From contig NZ_CAMFKW010000014.1 in assembly GCF_945957345.1 (NCBI RefSeq), positions 44,252 through 108,251 of the forward strand: a stretch of 64,000 bases of DNA. The letters are read 5' to 3'. Positions 51,142-59,003 of the stretch are shown here, in pieces (the stretch's first letter is position 1; each line of letters begins with the position of its first letter). A model generated the notes under the pieces. That model had not been told where the DNA came from, ran no database searches, and saw nothing but the letters and a program-made list of their open reading frames with translations. The DNA is from an uncultured Allobosea sp. Lineage in GTDB: Bacteria; Pseudomonadota; Alphaproteobacteria; Rhizobiales; Beijerinckiaceae. The translations under genes were made by a program, and so were the position numbers.

Positions 51142-52668
51142 ATGCAGCCGATCTCTCGTCGCACTGTGCTCGCTGCCGGCGCAGCGCTGCCTCTCCTGGG
51201 CTTGCGGGCTCATGCGCAAGCCGCCGGCAAGGTGCTCCGCTTCGGCCTGTCGAGCTTTCCGCCGAGCCTCCAGCCCTGGCTCCATACCGGCACCGCGGCG
51301 CTGACCGTCAAGCTCCTGATCTTCCGCGGCCTGACCAGCTTCGACGAGAACGGCGAGGTCAGGCCGGAGCTAGCGGAGTCCTGGCAACGCGAGGGCGAAA
51401 CCGCCTGGGTCTTCAAGTTGCGCCAAGCCACCTTCCAGAACGGCAAGCCGGTCACGTCCGAGGACGTGAAATGGACGCTGGAGCAGGTTGCCGCGCCCAG
51501 TTCCACCGCCTTCATGAAGGCCGAGTTCGGTGGCGTCGAGCGCATCGAGACACCTGATGCCCGCACGGTCCGCATCGTCATGAAGCAGCCGACGGTCACG
51601 CTGCCGATCTGGCTCGCCAGCCCGCATATGCCGATCATCGCCAAGGATTCGATCGAGGGGCGGGCCGGGCTCGGCGTCGGCGCCGGGCCGTTCATGATCA
51701 AGGGGCAGGAGCGAGGCGCCTCGATCGAGGTCGTGAAGTTCGACAAGTACTATAAGCCGGGCCTGCCGAAGCTCGATGGCATCAAGATCGTGGCCTATGC
51801 CGACGAGAACCTGCGCGTCGCCGCGCTTCAGGCCGGCGATATCGACCTGATCGAATATGTGCCCTGGCAATCCATGGCCACCATCGAGAAGGATCCGCGC
51901 CTGCGGCTCGTCGCGGTCGACGGCCCCTTCATGGGGCTCAACTTCAACGGCGGCGCCGGGCCTTTCAAGGACGTGCGTTTGCGCCAGGCGGTGGCCCATG
52001 CCATCCGCCGCGACGAGATTGTGCAGGCCGCTTTCTTCGGACGCGGCAGCAAGCTCGAGGGCATCCCGATCCCGTCGAACAGCCCCTATTTCGACAAGGC
52101 CCGATCGGAATACTGGAACTACGATCCGGCCAAAGCGAAGAAGCTGATGGCCGAAGCCGGCGTGCCCAACGGCTTCGCCTGCACGCTGCTCTCGACCGCG
52201 CAATACGGCATGCACAAATCGACCGCCGAGGTCGTGCAGGCCAATCTCGCCGAGATCGGTATCCAGGTCACGCTGAACCTGCCGGACTGGGCGGCGCGCG
52301 TCGATCTGGCCGGCAAGGGGCGCTACGATTTCATGGTGCAGGGCACCACGGCCGACAATAACGACCCCGACGGCCTCGCGCCGCTGATCGACGGCGATCT
52401 ACCCGCCAACATGGCGCGGAGCTGGCAGATCCCGACGCCCGAGATGCACGCCCTCTTCGCCAAGGGCCGCGCTGAGTTCGACCCGGCCAAGCGCAAGGCG
52501 ATCTATGCCGAGCTGGAGAAATACGCGCTCGAGCAGGCGCCGCTCGTCGGCCTCGCCTGGCGTTCGCAAGGCTATGCGATGGTGAAGGGCCTCAGCGGCT
52601 TCAAATGCTATCCGGGCGGAACGAACTTCTTCTCGGCTTACTCGCTCGACGAAGCGGCCCTGGCGTAG
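51142..52668 (+). CDS. Family 5 ABC substrate-binding protein, probable Amadori-compound or opine binder
   Basis: Periplasmic binding protein of 508 aa. The N-terminus ISRRTVLAAGAALPLLGLRAHA has a twin-arginine-like SRRTV and a cleavage site near residue 29. SBP_bac_5 features include LAESWQREGETAWVFKLRQ and QAVAHAIRRDEIVQAAFFG. It has its own promoter with a TGGT-N4-ACCA site, and no permease or ATPase gene follows, so it must use membrane parts encoded elsewhere. The start is fixed by GGAGAGGGG at 51127-51135. Confidence 0.87.
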   Translation: MQPISRRTVLAAGAALPLLGLRAHAQAAGKVLRFGLSSFPPSLQPWLHTGTAALTVKLLIFRGLTSFDENGEVRPELAESWQREGETAWVFKLRQATFQNGKPVTSEDVKWTLEQVAAPSSTAFMKAEFGGVERIETPDARTVRIVMKQPTVTLPIWLASPHMPIIAKDSIEGRAGLGVGAGPFMIKGQERGASIEVVKFDKYYKPGLPKLDGIKIVAYADENLRVAALQAGDIDLIEYVPWQSMATIEKDPRLRLVAVDGPFMGLNFNGGAGPFKDVRLRQAVAHAIRRDEIVQAAFFGRGSKLEGIPIPSNSPYFDKARSEYWNYDPAKAKKLMAEAGVPNGFACTLLSTAQYGMHKSTAEVVQANLAEIGIQVTLNLPDWAARVDLAGKGRYDFMVQGTTADNNDPDGLAPLIDGDLPANMARSWQIPTPEMHALFAKGRAEFDPAKRKAIYAELEKYALEQAPLVGLAWRSQGYAMVKGLSGFKCYPGGTNFFSAYSLDEAALA

Positions 52669-52690
52669 CAGCGCTGGCGGTTGAATGCAG

Positions 52691-52722
52691 ACGGCCCGCT
52701 TCTCGCGCGAGAAGTGGGCCGT
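52691..52722. terminator. Bidirectional terminator between convergent genes
   Basis: Long stem ACGGCCC-(G)-CTTCTCG facing CGAGAAG-(T)-GGGCCGT with a very short loop. It is flanked by TTT on the plus strand and lies between the binding-protein stop and the FAD-enzyme stop. Confidence 0.82.
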
Positions 52723-52732
52723 TTCCTCTGGT

Positions 52733-54055
52733 TCACCCCGCGCGCGTCGTACGCTCCAGTCGCGAAAAGCGCTCCAGCCGGAAGGGCTTGGGATCGATCA
52801 TCGGCGTGCGGCCGCTGACAAGGTCGGCGATCAGCCGGCCGGCACCGGGGCCGATGCCGAAGCCGTGGCCCGAGAATCCGGTGGCGAGGAAGAAGCCCGG
52901 CAGACGCGGTACTTCGCCGATGATCGGCACGGCATCGGGCGTCGCGTCGATCAGGCCGCCCCAGCTCTCCTTGATCGTGAGATTGGCGAAGGCAGGGAAG
53001 GCGGCGATCAGGTTGCGCTTCGCCTCTTCCAGGATGGGCGCTGACGGCTTCGGGTCGAGGATGCGCGCGCGCTCGAACGGCGTTTCCTCGTCGAGCGTCC
53101 AGCTGGTCTTCCGGCGTGCCTCCTCGATGAAGCGCTCGCCGAGCCGCAACCGCAATTCATCGCGCTGCCGGGCAAAGGACGGCAGGAAGTCGAACAGCAA
53201 TCGAAAGCTGTCCGGCACGATCTCGGCGACGCTGGCTCCGCGATGGGCGATCGTGTAGCCGCCGTCCTGTCGCTTGCGGAAGGCGAAGTCGGAGGCGCCC
53301 ACTGCATGGGTCGGTGGCCCGTCGAGCGGCTCGGTCCGGAACACCGAGCCCAGCACCTTGAGCGCCGGCAGGTCGATGCCGAGATTGCCGAGGAACAGCC
53401 GCGACCAGGCGCCCCCCGCCAGCACGACGCGCTGGCAGGCGATGCGGCCGCGCTCGGTGACGACGGCGCTGACGCGTCCGCCGGCCGTCTCGATGCCGCG
53501 CACCGCGCAGCGCGTCAGCACGGTGCCGCCATGGCGGCGCAGTGCTCGCGCCATGGCCGGCACAGCCTTCTGCGGTTCGGCGCGGGCATCGCTCGGCGTG
53601 AACATCGCCCCTGCGAAGGCGCGCTTTCCGCCCGGGATGACGTCGTCGATCTCGCGCGAGCTGAGCAGCCGCGAATCGAGCTGGTAGGTCTTGGCGTGCT
53701 CCAGCCAGGCCTCGTGCTCGGCGAGCTTCGCCAGGGTATCCGCGACATAGACGATGCCGGAGCGAGTGAAGCCGGTATCGCCGCCGACGAGCCGGTCCAT
53801 ATCCTCCCAGAGCCGCATGCTTTCGAGCCCGAGCGGGATCTCGCCCGGGTCGCGACCCATGACGCGGACCCAGCCCCAATTGCGCCCGGACTGCTCATGC
53901 CCGACTTCGCCCTTCTCGCAGACGGTGACCGAGATGCCCTCGCGTGCCAGGAAGAGTGCGGTGGTGATGCCGATGATGCCCCCGCCGATGACGACCACGT
54001 CGCTTGCGGCCGGAAGGGACGGGTCCGGCTCGATGGTTTCGATGGTGATGCCCAT
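52733..54055 (-). CDS. FAD-dependent oxidoreductase (DadA/amadoriase-like amine oxidase)
   Basis: DAO-superfamily flavoprotein of 440 aa. The FAD fold is VVVIGGGIIGITTALFL near residue 22. The conserved SGRNWGWVR loop lies near 56, and the closing GFSGHGFGIGPGAGRLIADL near 395 completes the FAD site. Family members oxidise secondary or primary amines (sarcosine, D-amino acids, opines, fructosyl amino acids). Between an FrlR-type regulator and an Amadori importer component, oxidative cleavage of fructosyl amino acids is the leading idea. The start at 54055 is chosen by domain limits; the open frame beyond it is a shadow of the GntR gene. Confidence 0.82.
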   Translation of the reverse strand: MGITIETIEPDPSLPAASDVVVIGGGIIGITTALFLAREGISVTVCEKGEVGHEQSGRNWGWVRVMGRDPGEIPLGLESMRLWEDMDRLVGGDTGFTRSGIVYVADTLAKLAEHEAWLEHAKTYQLDSRLLSSREIDDVIPGGKRAFAGAMFTPSDARAEPQKAVPAMARALRRHGGTVLTRCAVRGIETAGGRVSAVVTERGRIACQRVVLAGGAWSRLFLGNLGIDLPALKVLGSVFRTEPLDGPPTHAVGASDFAFRKRQDGGYTIAHRGASVAEIVPDSFRLLFDFLPSFARQRDELRLRLGERFIEEARRKTSWTLDEETPFERARILDPKPSAPILEEAKRNLIAAFPAFANLTIKESWGGLIDATPDAVPIIGEVPRLPGFFLATGFSGHGFGIGPGAGRLIADLVSGRTPMIDPKPFRLERFSRLERTTRAG

Positions 54056-54105
54056 CAGGAAGGCTCCGGCGGCGGATGGAAGGTGGAGAAGTCGGCTTAC
54101 GTCGC

Positions 54106-54852
54106 TCAGGAGCGGGTAGGGGGCGCGGAACTGCGGAAGACGACGTGGTGGGGATGGTTGACCGAGCGCATGTATTCGACAGGCCGGCCTTCGCCGTCGC
54201 GCGCCACGATCCGCAGCACCAATGTCGGCGAGCCCGGCGCCAGCGCGAGCAATTGCGCCTCCCGCTCCGTCGCCGTGCCGACGCTGATCTCGCGGTCGCG
54301 GATGCTGATCTCGATGCCGTAGCGCTGCCGCAGCAATTCGTAGAGCGACTGGCCGGAAAGCAGGTCCTCGGCCGAGAGACCGGGCACGCTCCCGGCCGGC
54401 AGATAGCTCGTCTCGATGCAGAAGGCTTCGTCGTTCACGCTGCGCAGGCGGCGCGCCATGATCAGCGTGCTGCCGGATGCCACTTCGAGCCGCTGGGCGA
54501 TGCTCTCGCTCGCGCCCTCCTCGCCGAAATGCAGGAGCTTGCTGCCGGGCTCGCCGCCGGCATTGCGGATGATGCGGGTGATGCCGAGCGAGGCCGGCGC
54601 ATCGATCGGTCGCGAGACCTGGACCAGCGGAATCCGGGTGCCGCTGGTGCCGTTGCGTTCCAGCACATTGCGATCGACCAGCCGGTCGATCGCCTTGCGC
54701 ACGGTCATGCGATTGATGCCGAGCGCGTCGGCTAGCGTCCGCTCCGAAGGAATCCGGTCGCCGGGGCCGTATTCCGGTCCACCGATGAGGTCGAGGACAT
54801 AGTCCTGCACCTCGACATAGATCGGTTTGACCCCCTTCAGCGGGTTGGACAT
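54106..54852 (-). CDS. GntR-family regulator, HutC/FrlR subfamily
   Basis: Regulator of 248 aa. The GntR winged helix (GDRIPSERTLADALGINRMTV, broken here only by residue limits) is at about residues 31-50, followed by a UTRA ligand domain (about 95-240). UTRA proteins sense sugar phosphates, amines or amino-acid derivatives; FrlR of Bacillus senses phosphorylated fructosamines. The start at 54852 gives a normal length, with AAGG just upstream. A longer start at 54981 would add a basic tail. It is divergent from the frlB-like gene with a perfect-core operator between. Confidence 0.88.
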   Translation of the reverse strand: MSNPLKGVKPIYVEVQDYVLDLIGGPEYGPGDRIPSERTLADALGINRMTVRKAIDRLVDRNVLERNGTSGTRIPLVQVSRPIDAPASLGITRIIRNAGGEPGSKLLHFGEEGASESIAQRLEVASGSTLIMARRLRSVNDEAFCIETSYLPAGSVPGLSAEDLLSGQSLYELLRQRYGIEISIRDREISVGTATEREAQLLALAPGSPTLVLRIVARDGEGRPVEYMRSVNHPHHVVFRSSAPPTRS

Positions 54853-55012
54853 GCCTTGCGTCTCGATTCCTGTGCCTTTCGGCGCGCGTCCCAGCCGGAA
54901 TCCAAGCCGCGGCGCCTTTTTCGTCTTTAAGGCGAAACGGTCGCGCAGCGCTACTGGTCGAGAGGGGCGTTTGGACGGCATGGGAACAGGCTTGACAGTG
55001 ATTGGTATATGG

Positions 55013-55030
55013 AATTGGTGTATACCAATT
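55013..55030. promoter_or_regulatory. TGGT-N4-ACCA operator, site 3, in the frlB-like promoter
   Basis: AATTGGTGTATACCAATT, an 18-base dyad whose core is the reverse complement of sites 1 and 2. A half copy, TTGGTATA (55002-55009), and a TTGACA (54992-54997) lie just before it. It is 38 bases upstream of the deglycase ATG, so the GntR regulator probably represses here. Confidence 0.78.
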
Positions 55031-55067
55031 CCATCGCCCCATTGAAAGCCCGTCCGGGAGCCCGTTC

Positions 55068-56081
55068 ATGTCCATCGCCTTCGACCGCGACGCCGTCCTG
55101 TCCGGGCTGGAGCCGACGCGCGCCGCGCTGCCGAAAGCCTATGCGCTGGGACAGGAACTGGCCCCCAGGATAGACCGCGTCTATCTCGTCGCCTGCGGCT
55201 CGGCCAACCGCGCGATGCTCGGCATCCAGTACTGGCTGGAGCGCTATTCGCCGGGCATCGAGGTGCGCCGCTATTTTCCGGCCGAGTTCATGGCGATCGA
55301 CCCGCCCCGGCTGAACGAGCGGACTTTGGTCCTGCTCGCCTCGAAATCCGGCACGACGCCGGAGACCGTCGCCGCCGCGCATTTCCTCAAGGACAAGCCG
55401 TGCCGGGTCATCGCCTTCAGCCAGTATGGCGAGAAGCCGCTGGCGCAGGCGGTGCCGCGGCATTTCCTCGTCGGCGACACCAGCGAATCCTTCGCCGCCA
55501 TGTTCATGCTGATGCAGGCGTTGATCGGGGGGCTGATGGCGGCCAAGGAAGGCTGGTCGCTCGGCGAGAAGCTTCTTGCTTCGCTCGACGCGCTCCCGGC
55601 GGCGATGTGCGACGCGGCCGAGCAGAACGAGGCCCGCGCTGCGGCTGATGCCGAGACCTATGCCGGCGATGACCGCATCTATCACGTTGCCTCGGGGCCG
55701 GGCTTCACCACGGCCTATGTCTTCGGCGTCTGCATCCTCATGGAGATGCTCTGGCTGCACAGCTACCCGATCGAGGCCGCGGAATTCTTCCACGGCCCCT
55801 TCGAAATCGTCGACAAGCAGACGCCGATGATCCTGATCACCGGCGAGGACCCGAGCCAGCCCCTGATGGAGCGCGTCATCAAGTTCTGCGACACCTATGC
55901 CGGGCGCGTGATGAACTATGATTCCCGCGATTACGCGATGAAGGGCATCGATCCCGAAATCCGTGCGATCGTGGCGCCCTATGTCCTGCAGGTGGCGCTC
56001 AAGCGCTTCTCGGCGCATCTCTCCGTGTTGCGCAATCAACCCCTGACCACCCGTCGCTACATGTGGAAGGTGGCGTACTGA
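55068..56081 (+). CDS. frlB: SIS-domain deglycase, fructosamine-6-phosphate deglycase (FrlB-like)
   Basis: SIS-domain protein of 337 aa with two sugar-isomerase folds: VYLVACGSANRAML near residue 38, LLASKSGTTPETVA near 90, and the catalytic-face IEAAEFFHGPFE near 235. The EFFHGPFE segment is typical of FrlB/AgaS-type deglycases and deaminases. FrlB splits 6-phospho-fructosyl amino acids into glucose-6-phosphate and the amino acid. The adjacent PfkB-family kinase supplies the phosphorylated substrate. The start at 55068 has GGGAG 7 bases upstream, just after the operator. Confidence 0.85.
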   Translation: MSIAFDRDAVLSGLEPTRAALPKAYALGQELAPRIDRVYLVACGSANRAMLGIQYWLERYSPGIEVRRYFPAEFMAIDPPRLNERTLVLLASKSGTTPETVAAAHFLKDKPCRVIAFSQYGEKPLAQAVPRHFLVGDTSESFAAMFMLMQALIGGLMAAKEGWSLGEKLLASLDALPAAMCDAAEQNEARAAADAETYAGDDRIYHVASGPGFTTAYVFGVCILMEMLWLHSYPIEAAEFFHGPFEIVDKQTPMILITGEDPSQPLMERVIKFCDTYAGRVMNYDSRDYAMKGIDPEIRAIVAPYVLQVALKRFSAHLSVLRNQPLTTRRYMWKVAY

Positions 56082-56099
56082 GCCGGGGGAGTGGCCGCG

Positions 56100-56936
56100 A
56101 TGGTACAGAGGCTGCTGGGGCTGGGCGACAACACGGTCGACACCTATGTCGATCGCGGCCTCCAGTTCCCTGGCGGCAACGCGGTCAATGTCGCGGTGCA
56201 GGCGAGGCGCCTCGCAGCGGAAACGGGTTATCTCGGCTGCCTGGGCTCGGACGAGGCCGGCGTGCTTCTGAGCGACGCGCTGAGGCGGGAAGGCGTTGAC
56301 ATCGCGCGCTGCCGGATCAGGCCCGGTCCCAACGCTCGCGCCTTCATCGGCCATGAGGGGCAGGACAGACGATTCCTGCGCTCTGAGCGTGGCGTGCGTG
56401 GTGAATGGGGCTCCTTCGACGCCGAAGACCGCACTTATATCGCCGGCTTCGACCTCGTCCATTCCAGCATCTACAGCGAGCTCGGCGAGGCCTTGCCTGC
56501 CGTTCGCGGCGCGGCCCGGCGCCTGTCCTACGATTTCTCCGAACGCTGGACGGACGAGAACCTCGCGGCGACGCTGCCGGCGGTCGATATCGCCTTCCTG
56601 TCGCATCCTTCCGCCTCCGACGCGGAATGCGGCGTCCTGCTGGAGCGTTGCATCGGCTGGGGCGCGGGAATGGTCGTGGCGACGCGCGGCGTGAAGGGGG
56701 CGCTGGCGCTCTCGGCCGGCAGCTTTCACGAGCAGCCGGCCCGCCCTGCATCCGTGGTGGATACGCTCGGCGCCGGTGACGGTTTCATCGCCGCATGCCT
56801 GCTGGCCATACTCGACGGAGCCGGTGTCGCCGCCGCCCTGGCGGCGGGAGCCGAGCATGCGGCTGATGTCTGCGGCTATCAGGGCGGCTTCGGCCATGGT
56901 GTCGCGTGGGCGCCTGCCGAGGCGCCGGTGATCTGA
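56100..56936 (+). CDS. frlD: PfkB-family sugar kinase, fructosamine kinase (FrlD-like)
   Basis: Ribokinase-family kinase of 278 aa. It has GLGDNTVDTYVDRG at the N-terminus, FPGGNAVNVAVQARRL near residue 25 and the catalytic DTLGAGDGFIAA near 222, whose Asp is the base. The GDN-VD opening is characteristic of FrlD. It phosphorylates fructosyl amino acids at O6 for FrlB. The ATG at 56100 is preferred over the GTG at 56091, which abuts the GGGGGA ribosome site. It lies 18 bases after frlB and 15 before the hyuA-like gene. Confidence 0.86.
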   Translation: MVQRLLGLGDNTVDTYVDRGLQFPGGNAVNVAVQARRLAAETGYLGCLGSDEAGVLLSDALRREGVDIARCRIRPGPNARAFIGHEGQDRRFLRSERGVRGEWGSFDAEDRTYIAGFDLVHSSIYSELGEALPAVRGAARRLSYDFSERWTDENLAATLPAVDIAFLSHPSASDAECGVLLERCIGWGAGMVVATRGVKGALALSAGSFHEQPARPASVVDTLGAGDGFIAACLLAILDGAGVAAALAAGAEHAADVCGYQGGFGHGVAWAPAEAPVI

Positions 56937-56951
56937 GGGAGGAAGACAGAG

Positions 56952-59003
56952 ATGGCGTGGCGGATCGGGATCGATTCCGGGGGCACATTCACCGATGTCT
57001 GCCTGTTCGAGGACGCAACCGGCATGGTCGCGGTCTGGAAGGTGCCCTCGACGCCTGACGACCCCTCCCGCGCCATCGCGCGCGGCACGCAGGAAGGCGT
57101 CGAGCGCGTCGGCGCCAGCCCCGCCGACATCGCCTATTTCGGCCATGGCACCACGGTCGGCACCAACGCGCTGATCCAGCATCGCGGCGTCAAGACCGGC
57201 CTTGTCACCACCGAGGGTTTCCGCGACCTGATCGAGATCGGCCGGCAGAAGCGGCCGGACCTCTACGATCTCCAGGCCGACAAGGCCCCGCCGCTGGTCA
57301 CCCGCGACCTGCGCTTCGGCGTTGCCGAGCGCGTCCGGCATGACGGCTCGGTCGAGACCCCGCTCGACGAGGAGGCCGTCCGGCAGGCGGCGCGGGCGCT
57401 GAAGGCGGAAGGCGTCAAGGCCGTCGCCATCGGCTTCCTCTACGGCTTCGTCCGGCCGGAGCATGAGGAAGCCGCCAAGCGGATCGTCACCGAAGAATTT
57501 CCCGAGGCCTTCATCTGCGCCTCGCACGAGGTCGCGCCCGAGTTCCGCGAATACGAGCGCATCTCGACCACCGTCGTGAACGCCTATCTCGGCCCGGTCA
57601 TGCAGGGCTATATCCGCCGCCTCGCCGACCGTCTGACGGAACTCGGCCTCAAGGCGGTGCCGCATCTGACGCAGTCCAATGGCGGCGTCATCGGCTTCGA
57701 CATGGCGGCGCGTTTGCCGGTGCGCACGGTGCTCTCCGGTCCCTCGACCGGCGTCGTCGCGGCGCAGGCGATCGGTGCCATGATCGGCATCGCGAACCTC
57801 ATCACCTTCGACATGGGCGGCACCTCCTCGGATGTCGCCCTGCTCGACGACGGCGAGGCCAAGCTCGCCTCCGAGGCCAATGTCCACGGCTATCCGATCA
57901 AGGCGCCGATGCTCGACATCCACACGGTCGGCGCCGGCGGTGGCTCGCTCGCCGCGATCGATTCCGGCGGTTTGCTCAAGGTCGGGCCGCGTTCGGCCGG
58001 CGCCGATCCCGGCCCGGTCTGCTATGGGCGCGGCGCGACCGAGCCCGCCGTCACCGACGCCAATGTCGTGCTCCAGACCCTGAACCCGACGCATCTGCTC
58101 GGCGGCCGCATGCCGATCGACCAGGCGCTGTCGAAACAGGCGATCGGCCGGTTGGCCGAGGAGCTCGGCCTCGACCTGATGGCGACGGCGCAGGGCATCA
58201 TCTCGGTCGTCACCGCCAACATGGCCAAGGCGATCCGGGTCATCAGTGTCCAGCGCGGGCATGATCCGCGCGACTACGCGCTGGTCGCATTCGGCGGTGC
58301 CGGGCCGCTGCACGCCGCGCGGCTCGCGCGCGAACTCGACATGAAGCGCATCGTCGTGCCCCGCAATCCCGGCATCGGCTGCGCGCTCGGCCTGCTGCTC
58401 ACGGACCTGCGCGCCAATTTCGCCACGACGCGGCTCGCGACGCTGTCCGAAGCGTTGGTTCCCGACATGGCGGAGATCTTCGTCACCTTGCAGGAACAGG
58501 CGGATCACTGGTTCGCGGAGGAGGGCGTCGCCGCGGCCGATCGCCGGCTGAAGCGCACCGCCGACCTGCGCTATCACGGCCAGAACTACGAGCTCGCCAT
58601 CGACGTGCCTGACGGGCCGATCACGCCGGCGACCATCACGGCGCTGGCCGAGGGCTTCGCCGCAGCCCACAAGCGCCTCTACGGCTTCGTCGCGGAAGGC
58701 GAGGCGGTCCAGCTCGTGACCTATCGCGTCGAGGCGGTCGGTCTCGTGCCGAAGGCCGCCTTCCGGCCGGAGCCCGATGGCGGACGGGACGCCTCCCACG
58801 CCGTTATCGGCAGCCGCGAGGTCTGGTTCCCCGAGGCAGGCGGCTTCGTCGCCTGCCCGATCTACGATCGCGACAAGCTCAAATCCGGCAACCGCTTCAC
58901 CGGCCCGGCCATCGTCGAGCAGATGGATTCGACCACCGTGCTGCTGCCGGGCATGACCGCGACGGTCGAGCCCTATCTCAACCTGATCCTGGAGATGCCG
59001 TGA
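56952..59003 (+). CDS. hyuA: HyuA-type hydantoinase/oxoprolinase subunit A
   Basis: ATP-dependent lactam/hydantoin hydrolase subunit of 683 aa. The N-terminal ATPase-like IGIDSGGTFTDVCLFE is followed by the GHGTTVGTNALIQ loop near residue 59 and FDMGGTSSDVALLD near 286. The metal and substrate region GAGGGSLAAIDSGGLLKVGP is near 325. HyuA/HyuB pairs open hydantoins, N-methylhydantoins or 5-oxoproline. It is a member of the frl operon by spacing and overlaps the subunit B gene. Confidence 0.93.
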   Translation: MAWRIGIDSGGTFTDVCLFEDATGMVAVWKVPSTPDDPSRAIARGTQEGVERVGASPADIAYFGHGTTVGTNALIQHRGVKTGLVTTEGFRDLIEIGRQKRPDLYDLQADKAPPLVTRDLRFGVAERVRHDGSVETPLDEEAVRQAARALKAEGVKAVAIGFLYGFVRPEHEEAAKRIVTEEFPEAFICASHEVAPEFREYERISTTVVNAYLGPVMQGYIRRLADRLTELGLKAVPHLTQSNGGVIGFDMAARLPVRTVLSGPSTGVVAAQAIGAMIGIANLITFDMGGTSSDVALLDDGEAKLASEANVHGYPIKAPMLDIHTVGAGGGSLAAIDSGGLLKVGPRSAGADPGPVCYGRGATEPAVTDANVVLQTLNPTHLLGGRMPIDQALSKQAIGRLAEELGLDLMATAQGIISVVTANMAKAIRVISVQRGHDPRDYALVAFGGAGPLHAARLARELDMKRIVVPRNPGIGCALGLLLTDLRANFATTRLATLSEALVPDMAEIFVTLQEQADHWFAEEGVAAADRRLKRTADLRYHGQNYELAIDVPDGPITPATITALAEGFAAAHKRLYGFVAEGEAVQLVTYRVEAVGLVPKAAFRPEPDGGRDASHAVIGSREVWFPEAGGFVACPIYDRDKLKSGNRFTGPAIVEQMDSTTVLLPGMTATVEPYLNLILEMP

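Noticed and set aside
52733..55075. Single 780-codon frame suggesting a regulator-oxidoreductase fusion
   Set aside because: The GntR domains are in a different frame. The upstream part of this frame is arginine-rich shadow, and the FAD protein begins cleanly at 54055.
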